DNA from: Cristatella mucedo
Taxonomy: Eukaryota; Bryozoa; Phylactolaemata; Cristatellidae
Reading direction: 5' to 3'
NCBI GenBank assembly: GCA_009760855.2
Contig: WPIO01000025.1
Coordinates: 1,845,501 to 1,909,500, forward strand
Length of the DNA stretch: 64,000 nt
Below are positions 1 to 7,604 of the stretch, piece after piece. A model generated the notes under the pieces. That model searched no databases. It was not told the DNA's origin and saw nothing but the letters and a program-made list of their open reading frames with translations. The first letter of the stretch is position 1. Each line of letters starts with the position of its first letter. The translations under genes were made by a program, and so were the position numbers.

Positions 1-432
1 AACAGCTCTCTTCATTTCACCCACATTATGTCATCTTTCTTCCTGAATCAGCTCGGCTTCTAAGGTTATCATCATTATATAAAGATGGAGTTTATTAGCT
101 ACCCTAAATGAAATAAATGAAGCTAAGGCTCTGAGTGTTCATTCAAATGCTTTCCAGTTGAACATGTAAATAGCCATAGTTTGTTCGTCACAAAATAAGA
201 TAGATGAGGTTTCTCAGCAAAGATTTAAGGGCACGGCAAATGTGTTTCCCTGAATTTAGGAAGATCGAAATTATTATGAATTACAAAAATTGTACGATAG
301 TGCTTCTTTTATTTACTTCACTAAATGTTGCTATTTTTAAACTGATAACTATTGGTTATCTGATCAGTATTATCAGCAAATTAAAGTATAATCTTCATTA
401 AGGCTGATTCTAAGTTATCTTCTGATGATTAC
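1..432. other. Intronic sequence beyond SLC22 gene 1 exon 3
   Basis: This stretch lies downstream, in gene orientation, of the exon 3 donor of the minus-strand transporter gene, so it should be intron 3. I looked on the minus strand for an exon continuing the transporter loop motif (the G-R-R/K stretch that follows A-D-K/R in this family) and found none, so exon 4 is probably outside the window. From about 190 the sequence aligns with the region starting near 41290. No other gene is visible. Confidence 0.5.
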
Positions 433-536
433 TTGTCAGCCAATATTCCTGCTGCAACTGAGCCAATGAATCTTCCGAAGAAAGCAGCAGTTGCAATTAC
501 TGACATGATATGGCGTCTTGAGCAAACCAAGTTAAA
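433..536 (-). CDS. SLC22-type transporter gene 1, exon 3
   Basis: This is a 104-nt exon of an SLC22-type solute carrier (major facilitator superfamily), which moves organic ions across the plasma membrane. It encodes 34 residues plus two bases. It starts FNLVCSRRH, the family's conserved segment after the large extracellular loop, runs through transmembrane helix 2 and ends SVAAGILAD, the start of the conserved MFS loop motif G-x-L-A-D. The acceptor is TTTTGCAG just above 536 and the donor is GTAATC at 427-432. The incoming phase is 0, matching the end of exon 2. The reading frame is intact, unlike its paralogue at 41543-41645. Later helices lie off the left edge. The substrate cannot be told from this fragment. 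Confidence 0.85.
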
Positions 537-746
537 CTGCAAAATAGAACAGATGAACAGCATTACAAGCATTACAAATAAACTAGAATGTTGTACAACT
601 TGGGAATGTTCTTTAGTCACGGCCATGGGTAAACAATTGGCTTTGAGTTACAGTGACTTAAAAAGTGAATTGCATCCTAAAGAAGCACCGACGCTTCGCA
701 GAAATCTTATTGATATATTTTTAATATGACTGTATTACGAGCTTAC

Positions 747-945
747 CTGACTGACAACAGTATTCTTTATTTCCGAATGATCGTAAACAAGGCTTGGGCA
801 ACTTGTTAGTTCTCTAGCAGTTTCATTGACATAGGCATAACAGGGACTGTAGTCACCAAACTCATCAATTGGTATCCTGGCGAACACACTACTGTTGTGG
901 GATGAGTCAGGAGTAAAGTCTTTGTCATTCAGATCTATCTGACAC
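747..945 (-). CDS. SLC22-type transporter gene 1, exon 2
   Basis: This 199-nt exon encodes the large extracellular loop between transmembrane helices 1 and 2 of the SLC22 family. It opens with one base that completes a codon, then CQIDLND. It carries several cysteines (loop disulfides in this family), N-glycosylation sequons at NSS and NET, and ends LVYDHSEIKNTVVSQ, the family's VYD-x-S-E-x-x-x-T-V/I-V motif. The acceptor CAG is at 946-948 and the donor GTAAGC at 741-746. Exon 1 at 14152-14288 ends with AG, so the split codon reads AG+G (Arg), giving the H-R-C order expected for the family. Intron 2 is about 210 nt. No stop or frameshift is present. The paralogue at 41858-42059 has a stop. 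Confidence 0.88.
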
Positions 946-1819
946 CTGAAAAACAAAATCGAATGTAAAAAAATTAGTTAGCTTAGAAACGCACGAGTTA
1001 AACAAGTGATTTCATTCGAGATAAGTCTTGAGATGCAGCTATGTCACAAGCATAAAAGAATGGTTCAAGCTCAATTTGTAACTCCATATAGTCACTGAGA
1101 TCTAGTTTGCTTTAAACTAGAGATTTTTTAATTGCCAAAAACTCAAATTTTAAAACTAAAAAATTTAATTTTGCATTACTCCCATATAATATATAGGTTT
1201 CATCTCTGGTAAAAGAAAAGCTAGACTGGTCTGCAGGATGAGAAATAACATTCACAAGTAGTGACTGATTACGATCGGACAAGGAAGGTCTGAACACACT
1301 AGAGCTTCATCAAACAGATAGATCGCAGTCCACAGTAGATAAAAGAAAATATATTTATACATAGTGCATAACGCACCATACACATCGAATAGAACTAGGT
1401 CGCTGACATTAAATCAAGGCTGCAACTCAGGATGTCGTTAGTGACACAGGTGATTGCAGTTCAATTTGTACAGTTTTGCTTGAGTCCTGGCAGTAATTAT
1501 TTGGTAATTCATTTGAGTCAACATGTTTTAAATATTTATATAAGACAATTTGACGATTGACCTCGAGGATTAAAGGAAGCAAAATAATGGAAAAAATTGT
1601 GACAGTTTAGAAATAATGATACTTATATGACCTTTGAATACAATCTTGAGTTAAAACCCATTGATCGAAGGAACAACTGTCCAGAGCTTTTCTGGGAGAA
1701 GCCGTTTATCTGTTGTAGCATATAATTTCACATATTCTGCTACGTTGTGAACATATTGCATAGCCAGTGGAGATCAAAGAGAGATATACAACTGAAGAGT
1801 AATAATTTGCATGCTAGGT
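946..1819 (-). other. Part of SLC22 gene 1 intron 1 next to exon 2
   Basis: No gene or mobile element was recognised here. The stretch aligns with 42060-42920 next to exon 2 of gene 2, so it is ancestral intron sequence of the transporter gene. Base composition is AT-rich. The intron continues to the exon 1 donor at 14147-14151 and holds all the repeats listed between. Confidence 0.6.
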
Positions 1820-2789
1820 CCTACAAATTTGGCTTTTCCGAGTGTAAGTATGAACGGCTGTCGGTAATCTAGAGACAAATTACAAGTTATTTGTCTCAAG
1901 CCTCTGTCTGTCTCACTGTCTGTCTGTCTCTGTCTCTGCCTCGGTCTCTGTCTCGGTCTCTGTCTCGGTCTCGGTCTCGGTCTCTTCTTCTCTTTTTCTC
2001 CTTTACTCTCTCTCTCTCCCCAATAAGTGTGATCGCCAATATAAATTTGGCTTTCATTTCTATGCCAATAACTCCTGATTAACCTAATATTAAATCCTTG
2101 TAACCACAGCTCTGTGTCTTATTAGCTTAGGTACTTTCTTTACTAACTGACTTGACACTATATTAACGTTTAAATAGCTAGAAACTTCCGTTTGGAAAGG
2201 AAATGCTAGTACTATAAGCAAAACATGATTTTGAGAATTCATTTGTGTTGAAGGAGTTTCAAAGGCAAATAGTTTGAATTATCTGCCCAGACTTTAGTGC
2301 GTCTAATTCTCCAGGCTCTTGTAGATTTTCTGGGGATTAGACAGTGTGGATTGATATTTCCATATTAATGAGCCCAGAAGGATTGCATCGTATCTTGCAC
2401 GTAAGTAGTGTCTTCCCATGGCTCAATAACTTGAACTATACAACTAGCCTGCCAATAAATGTCACGTCAAAAAAGAAAGTAAAGACAACCTGATTTTACT
2501 AGAACAAGCTTGCTTATGTTTTCAAAACTGGCTGTACATCTTTTGGATCAAACGATGATGGCAGGCAACAAATACTTGATCAATGAGTAAACTGGCATCC
2601 TTATCTGTTATATTTGACAATTTTGTATAATGAATTCGAGAAATAAGCGAAGATAAAAAAGTTTTTTCTTACAGCCTTATTAACAAGAAGATATTGAGTT
2701 TTTGGCTTTTAGCCGGATGGCACCCAATACATGACATTTTTCTGTACTCAAGCTACCGAAAGTGCCACCAAGTATAAGCATCTCACTTC
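1820..2789. repeat. Block B (first copy), unclassified repeat
   Basis: The sequence from about 1820 aligns in direct orientation with 54545-56404, flanking a short CT-rich hexanucleotide tract at 1890-2027. The match ends abruptly near 2789, where this copy joins a gypsy protease remnant and the other copy runs into unrelated DNA. No coding potential was recognised. Relative to the transporter genes, B lies in intron 1 in both places but in opposite gene orientation (minus gene here, plus gene there). It therefore cannot be ancestral intron sequence and looks like a transposed or duplicated segment of unknown type. Confidence 0.7.
1890..2027. repeat. CTCTGT/CTCGGT hexanucleotide tract, short allele
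   Basis: An imperfect run of TGTCTC, TGCCTC and GGTCTC units grades into CTCTCT. It is the same tract, with the same flanks, as the roughly 1-kb array at 54640-55633. Confidence 0.9.
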
Positions 2790-3052
2790 GGATTGGCAAC
2801 ACTCCATTGACTTGATTTTGAATAGCAAACGTGAAACTGCAATTGGTAACACTGCCTTTTCAAGCCCGTTGTTGCAGCAGTTCTGGCATCCTCGCATGAA
2901 CTGCAGGTGGCAGAAGAGGGTCTCTTTGATGATGAAAGGCGACCATGCAGTGTGTACCTCTACATGTAAGACAAGTTTCAAAATTGAAGGAGTGCCACTA
3001 GAGATTAATTTTTCTGTGATTGACATAATTGCTGGCTGGGACACCATGCTTG
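2790..3052 (+). pseudogene. Gypsy copy 1, protease-region remnant
   Basis: In broken frames this region resembles the region of gypsy polyproteins around and after the aspartic protease. The clearest piece is VPLEIN...DIIAGWDTML at about 2990-3052, matching the V-P-L-x-V...G-W-D/F-D-x-I/M-L-G-M-D segment of such proteins. The same sequence is at 62490-62754. At least one frameshift separates the first part (near 2810-2940) from this motif. No active-site D-S/T-G triad is visible in this copy because it is truncated at 2790. Confidence 0.6.
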
Positions 3053-3503
3053 CCATGGCTTAACTTCTTCGTACCTAGCGGAACTGCTGCATCAGTTTTA
3101 GCCTGTTCTCGCCCTCAGGTCCTGTGTGGACGATAAAGTAGCTGTTCCATTCCTCCACTTATAGACCATTGGCGACAGAAGCTTTAGCTCTGCAGGACCT
3201 AGACTGTGAAACTCGCTTCCACCATTCTTATGCAACAACAACTAATCTCCTGCGGCCAACTATGGCTAATTCATTTCAGCGGTCCCGAACAGCTACTTCC
3301 ACGCTACTCACTACCTCAACTGCTCTCGTGACTCTGCTATGCTTCCCACTTTCTCTCTTTTTCTTGAGAGGAATTTTGTTGGCCACCGAATGTGTACCGA
3401 AAGCAGCTTATGCTATGAGTGGCTATACGAAACTCCCCGTGGTAACACCCACATAGTCTGTATAGCTTTGTGGAGTTACAGACGGAGATACATTACATTG
3501 CAT
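3053..3503 (+). mobile_element. LINE family 2 3' end, inserted in gypsy copy 1
   Basis: This piece starts in the middle of the LINE C-terminal coding sequence (YLAELLHQFQPVLALRS, then DRSFSSAGPRLWNSLP in broken frames). It runs through the 3' UTR signature ACAGACGGAGATACATTACATTG and stops where the gypsy sequence resumes with GGGCATGGATGTC. It interrupts the gypsy frame between GWDTML and the following MD. The same insertion at the same point occurs in copy 2 (62755-63215), so it predates the duplication. It is 5'-truncated, as LINE insertions usually are. Confidence 0.8.
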
Positions 3504-3669
3504 GGGCATGGATGTCACAAGAGCAATAGGCGGCTTCTATATTGAACATTGCAAAAGCCAAGCTGACTACGGTAACGAAGAGCCCTCGGCCGGAGGCATT
3601 ACTAGTGAAATAACTGGCATAACTTGACTTCACGTTCCACCGGCAACCAGTGTCTCGCTTGTTGCTAAG

Positions 3670-3700
3670 GTCGGAGACTCGAGCAGCTTAAGTCTCCGAC
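3670..3700. repeat. 31-bp imperfect palindrome next to the LTR insertion
   Basis: The 10-base arms GTCGGAGACT (3670-3679) and AGTCTCCGAC (3691-3700) are perfect complements. The centre is also partly symmetric. The palindrome is conserved in copy 2 at about 63380-63411. The LTR integrated five bases after its right end. Confidence 0.75.
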
Positions 3701-3701
3701 A

Positions 3702-3705
3702 AAGA
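3702..3705. repeat. Target-site duplication of the solo LTR (AAGA)
   Basis: AAGA directly precedes TGTAGCGCC, and AAGA at 5279-5282 directly follows GGCGTTACA. The unoccupied homologue at 63412-63418 reads CAACGACTTC where the reconstructed target would read CAAAGACTTC, so it differs by one base. Confidence 0.8.
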
Positions 3706-4102
3706 TGTAGCGCCCTGCTGGCTTTGGCTGAATTTTAGCGCGAACAAGAGCTGTTCGGCGGCGGGCTAGAGCCCCTATGTCCTGGAGCAGTGAGCCAGAG
3801 AGGAGCGTCAGTGCGGTTAGAGAGGAAGCGCTTAGGAGCAGGCCAGGAAGCTCGGAGACGAGCAGCGGCGATTCGGCCTTTAGAATTGGTCAGATACTCG
3901 AGGAAGCTGCTGATAGATGTTGGCTGGCCTGTCAACCCCCGCCTTCCCTCTTCCCAAGAAAGAAGCGTCTGGAACCCATTCGCCATTCAAGCTGGACAGA
4001 GGGGACTTTCCAGTGGCCTAGTACCGGTATTAATTCCTCACCGTAATGGGCCATGGTGTCGGGCCCAATACCACTAAGCTCTTGCCCCATGTCTCAGCCA
4101 AG

Positions 4103-4110
4103 TATTTAAG
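4103..4110 (+). promoter_or_regulatory. TATA-like element in the solo LTR
   Basis: TATTTAAG lies about 400 bp into the LTR, upstream of the internal repeats and of the polyadenylation signal. This is the position expected for the U3 promoter. Assignment is by position and sequence only. Confidence 0.45.
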
Positions 4111-4411
4111 AGTCGAGCGACGCTCGCTCTGGGTCTTTTGCCTCGTGTCTTTTGTCTTTGGTCCGGCTCTGCGCGTCAACGCGGTCGGGCACTCGTTTCT
4201 CTGAAAGCGAGAGAGGAGGGCGGGCTGTCCGCCGACGATGGACGGAACAGGACGAGACAGCTCTAAGAGGATTCGGTGGAACCCCACCGAATACGGTCGT
4301 ATCGCGCCCGAGCTGGCATTTTGTGTGTTCTTTTGTGTTTTGTGTTTCTTTTGTGTCGTGTGTGTGCGCGCTAGCACGTGGTCTCGGCATAGGGATTTGC
4401 CGGCGCGAGCT

Positions 4412-4981
4412 AGGCGTAGTTGGCGTGTGTGGGGTATTCCTGCCGCACTGGTGGAAACCGAGCTCTAGTTCCCGGTCAGGGTTTAGACTCTGGTTCAGGC
4501 TCCGTCTATTTGGGTCGTTTCCCATTATACTCGTAAGCAGCCCCAGTGTGGAGAAGTATTCCCTCCGCAAGAGTGCTCGAGGTGGCGTGTGTGAAGTATT
4601 CCTGCCACACTGTTGGAAACCGAGTTCTAGTTCACCGGTCAGGGTTTAGACTCTGGTTCGGGCTCCGTCTATTTGGGTCGTTTCCCATTATACACGTAAG
4701 CAGCCCCAGTGTGAAGAAGTATTTCCTCCGCAAGAGTGCTTGAGTTGGCGTGTGTGGAGTATTCCGGTCGCACTGGTGGAAACCGAGTTCTAGTTCACCG
4801 GTCAGGGTTTAGACTCCGGTATGCGCTTCAGTGCGGAGGAGTATTCCCTCCGCAAGAGTGTTTACGTTGGCGTGTTTGGGGTATTCCCTCGGCACAGGTG
4901 GGAACGGATTCCTAGTTCACCGGTTAGGGTTTAGGGTCCGGGTCGCGCTTTGTGTGGAGGAGTATTCCCTCCGCAAGAGTG
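4412..4981 (+). repeat. Four tandem units inside the solo LTR
   Basis: Units run about 4412-4575, 4576-4738, 4739-4860 and 4861-4981. Each opens with a TTGGCGTGTGTGG-like segment and closes with GTATTCCCTCCGCAAGAGTG. Units 1 and 2 are about 160 bp. Units 3 and 4 are about 121 bp and lack the segment holding TCTATTTGGGTCGTTTCCCA. The array sits between the TATA-like box and AATAAA, so it would lie in the transcribed part of the LTR. Confidence 0.85.
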
Positions 4982-5056
4982 TTGGTGCAGTTGAGAACGT
5001 GCGAGGAGTGTGGAGATAAAGCTGAACTAGACGCGCAGCGACTTTGTGCGCTTGCG

Positions 5057-5062
5057 AATAAA
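5057..5062 (+). promoter_or_regulatory. Polyadenylation signal of the solo LTR
   Basis: AATAAA lies about 215 bp before the LTR end, followed by a GT-rich stretch (CTGTGTGTCTCGC) of the kind found downstream of cleavage sites. Confidence 0.55.
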
Positions 5063-5278
5063 GTTCAGTAAAATCCCCAATCTGTGTGTCTCGCTTCCAA
5101 TTCACGCCGCGGACTCACGACCCCCTTTAGTAACGGTAGGCAGGTCAGCGCCAGAAACGCTCGTTTCGTGGCGGCCAGCTTATTGCGCGTAGGCGCGCAC
5201 CGAACGGCATTAGGCGATAGGCTACGCCGCTAGGTAAGCGGCAGGTCAAGCTTACCCCGCCGAGCCTTCGGCGTTACA

Positions 5279-5900
5279 AAGACTTCACTACCGTAATTAG
5301 CGATGGGCATGGTGTGTGGGCTGGAACTGGATAGATGGTGTACGGGCGCCGTTGCTACGGACCCGCTTGCCTGCTTATCGTATTTCAGCCGAGGTGGAAG
5401 CAGAATATGAGTGAGAAGTGGAGGACTGGATAAGGTGCGGTTGACTTGAACCATTTCACGTGGAGTGCAATAGTCCGATTCCCTAGATGCCAGTGGTCGA
5501 AACCAGCAAAGGGAAAGTGTGACGTGGTCGACTACGGGAGCTCGACCAGGTCCTGTGAAACCGAGCGGTTGAGGGGGACTTATACAGCGGTAATCTTAGT
5601 GTGTGGGAGCAAATGGGAAGCAATGGACCTGCACAAAGCCTGTTTGCAGGTTTGCGTCGACCCGTAATTTTGGAAGTAACGTGGGGTTTTTTCATTGCTG
5701 TCGGTAATGCCTGACTCGCTTGGCTTTCGGCCTTAACGTTACACCGAAGATAATGAAGCTGTGCTAAATAAAGTGAGGTACGTGGATGAGTGAGTCAGTT
5801 CCGGCACTGATTTGTATATGGAAAACATTTTGGCGAACAACGACATGGTCTTAAAAGTTGGTGCGATAAAGCGGTTCTGCCAATATTAACTTGAAGCCCT
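5279..5900 (+). pseudogene. Gypsy copy 1, reverse transcriptase remnant
   Basis: After the LTR the gypsy frame resumes at GACTTCACTACC. In broken frames one can read the RT entry motif as VVDYG (family L-D-Y/F-R-E-L-N), then DLHKACLQVCVDP (family D-L-K-x-A-Y-L-Q-I/V-x-V) and a GFGLN-like stretch near 5710-5735. At the catalytic Y-x-D-D site this copy reads YMEN near 5817-5828, so both aspartates are lost. Several stops and frameshifts confirm it is dead. Copy 2 is at 63417-64000. Confidence 0.75.
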
Positions 5901-6655
5901 TGAAAACCACCCGAGAAGGTAATGGGTTGTTTAATCTTAGGCCTCTGTGTCAACCGAAAACGAGAGGAGCTCATAAGGCGCCGATATAATGCCACAGACT
6001 CCCTACAGTCAGCTGTGACTCTGCAAGAGTTATTCTTGTCGGCATTTCCCGGTATTCAGCTGGCTGCGAGCCTCGTACATTTACCTCAAACGTATATCAA
6101 GCGTTTGGGACTGTGATAGCAAGGTGCCCAGTGTGGTTCTGGAAATTTCATTCGATTATCCATCGTCGGTTGCAAGCAGCTCATCCGGTCACTGGCAGAT
6201 GTTCGGTGCCCAGAGCCATCAGTGGAAAACTGCTGTGCGACGCAAGCATCCTTGCCATTATAACCTGTCTTGAGAATAGTGGTAAATTTATTGAGTATGC
6301 CGCATGGCTCCGAAAGCTTGACGATACCTCTCATAATAAGACTGCTAAAGAAGAAGCCGTCATCTAAGGTCTTTAAGTTACCATTGAGTTGGGACTTCAG
6401 AAAGCTCTAATTGTTACTGATTTGAATATTGTGATCGGGAGGCTGAAGTGTTTGATCGATGAGGATAAACCCGTGAGGACAGGTAGCATGGAAGAGGTGA
6501 TAATTAAACGACGACTAGAGCCACTCAGAGGTGCTGTAATGGACTGCAGTCTGCAGATGACTGTAAGCCAATTAAGGTCTCAGGATAGCAAAGCAGACCA
6601 GCTGACGCGAGTGCCCCAAAAATTAGTTGAGGTTTACGACTTGGTATATTAATGC
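5901..6655 (+). pseudogene. Gypsy copy 1, connection and RNase H remnant
   Basis: A connection segment (GCLILGLCVNRKREEL, near 5922-5970) is followed after degraded sequence by an RNase H-like stretch. This has CDASILAI near 6237-6260 (first catalytic Asp), a K-E-E-A-V-I segment near 6345-6365 at the catalytic Glu position, and VTDLN near 6415-6430 (second Asp). It ends SKADQLTRVP near 6588-6616, a signature at the RNase H end of this gypsy subgroup. At least two stops interrupt it. Confidence 0.72.
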
Positions 6656-6679
6656 CGTCATTTCTGAGGTCAGTGCAGT

Positions 6680-7290
6680 GGCTTTTAAGATTGACCTGGA
6701 ACAACTCCACAACCAGCTCCTCCTGGGCGTCGACACGACCCTATAGTTAGCGAGACTGTGTCACCCTAATGAGAACATTAGCAGAGCCAACTTAGAATGA
6801 ATTGTCATGTCTTGTATGCGTTGCTGATCGGTGGATCCGTCTCCAATTTCTTGGCATCAAGACATTTTTGAAGTTGCTGAAGAACTGGTCTCGTCTTGCA
6901 GTCAATATAGCACACTACTGCGACGAGAAATAGTTGACCCTGATGAACTGCATGCCAGCAGATTTAGTTTTGCATATGGTGTACTATCATTATTCGGCAC
7001 CAAAACACATGATAAAAGGCGAAATAGTGCCTCACCGGCAATTATTAATGTCTGAATGACAGTGCCTGCTCCAGCCTACGAATGGCTGGCACTGCAGCAC
7101 TCACTTTCCCATAAACTACAAGGCGGGCCAAAGGGTTTTCGTAAAAAAAACTTGTGTACAGTATGCGACGGAATGGCCGAAAGGGACTGTAACCTCAGAT
7201 ATTCAGGGCCTCGGAGCTGAGGTCAACGGAATTTGAACACACTCGGTTGACGTCAGGTTAGTACTGGATGCTGAGCGAGAAACGCTTGCT
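6680..7290 (+). pseudogene. Gypsy copy 1, integrase remnant
   Basis: The zinc-binding N-terminal part is recognisable: LHNQLLLGVD then LARLCHP and MSCMRC, then DPSPISWHQD near 6820-6855. The catalytic core is shortened and scrambled. The C-terminal module shows WPKGTVTSD and DVRLV near 7170-7262, resembling the W-x-K-G-T-V-T...D-I/L-R end of gypsy integrases. Stops are frequent. Confidence 0.65.
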
Positions 7291-7489
7291 CAGACAATAA
7301 TACCCTTCGCGATATGATACAACGACGATCCCTATAACAGGGCAGAGAATATTGGCAGCCGCCATCTTCCAATACCGTCGGAACTTCAGCACCCTTGACT
7401 TTTCTCCAAATACGTTAAGGACTGATCTATGGATCAAAGGGGCAAGTGATTTCGCTTAATTGATGGGATTGTCCCTGTTCGATGTACGA

Positions 7490-7604
7490 TTATGCTGGAG
7501 CACTCGACGTGGTATGCTGGCGAGATGTCCTGCTAGCGATTTTTGTGACAGGAGCAGTCGAAGTACTCAGTTGGGCGAGAGGTCAAAAAATATAACTCGT
7601 TTGT
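7490..7604 (+). mobile_element. Gypsy copy 1, 3' LTR fragment
   Basis: CACTCGACGTGGTA...GATGTCCTGCTAGCGATTTTTGTGACAGG...AGTCG aligns with 61525-61620, which lies directly 5' of the gag-like sequence of copy 2. Occurrence on both sides of an element's coding region is what an LTR does, so I read it as LTR. It is cut off where a LINE in the opposite orientation begins. Confidence 0.5.

Larger units (their letters stand above)
190..1820. repeat. Paralogous block A (first copy)
   Basis: This block aligns collinearly, in the same orientation, with 41290-42920. By eye about one base in ten differs, with small indels. It holds exons 2 and 3 of SLC22 gene 1, the intron between them and about 0.9 kb of intron 1. 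The match ends near 1820, where this copy runs on into block B while the other copy runs into unrelated sequence after a shared CATG. The block reflects duplication of the transporter gene, not a mobile element, because it includes exons and splice sites. Confidence 0.85.
3504..3705 (+). pseudogene. Gypsy copy 1, protease-RT linker remnant
   Basis: The frame MDVTRAIGGFYIEH continues the protease region interrupted by the LINE, then degenerates with a stop. It ends at the hairpin sequence 3670-3700 just before the LTR. The homologous stretch in copy 2 is 63216-63415, which runs straight into the RT start without the LTR. Confidence 0.6.
3706..5278 (+). mobile_element. Solo LTR, 1573 bp
   Basis: The ends are TGTAGCGCC and GGCGTTACA, a 9-bp terminal inverted repeat with one mismatch and the canonical TG...CA termini. 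A 4-bp duplication AAGA flanks it. The homologous locus at 63412 lacks the whole segment, which confirms the borders. No internal region is present, so this is a solo LTR left by recombination between two LTRs. It is GC-richer than its surroundings. It contains a TATA-like box at 4103-4110, four internal tandem units at 4412-4981 and an AATAAA at 5057-5062. That order fits U3-R-U5 on the plus strand. Several open frames cross it but none resembles a known protein. The parent element is not in this window. Confidence 0.88.
2790..7604 (+). mobile_element. Degenerate Ty3/gypsy-type LTR retrotransposon, copy 1
   Basis: Plus-strand remnants appear in the order protease end, protease-RT linker, reverse transcriptase, RNase H, integrase and a piece of 3' LTR. 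The element lacks its 5' LTR and gag: it begins abruptly at 2790 where block B ends, while copy 2 at 61521-64000 extends further 5'. It is full of stops and frameshifts. Two later insertions split it: a LINE family 2 3' end (3053-3503) and a solo LTR of another family (3706-5278). The RT-RNase H-integrase order places it in the gypsy group. It sits in intron 1 of SLC22 gene 1, opposite to transcription. Confidence 0.8.

Noticed and set aside
4030-4743. Several 65-165-codon frames on both strands
   Set aside because: They lie inside the solo LTR, overlap one another in many frames and follow the tandem units. GC-richness explains their length.
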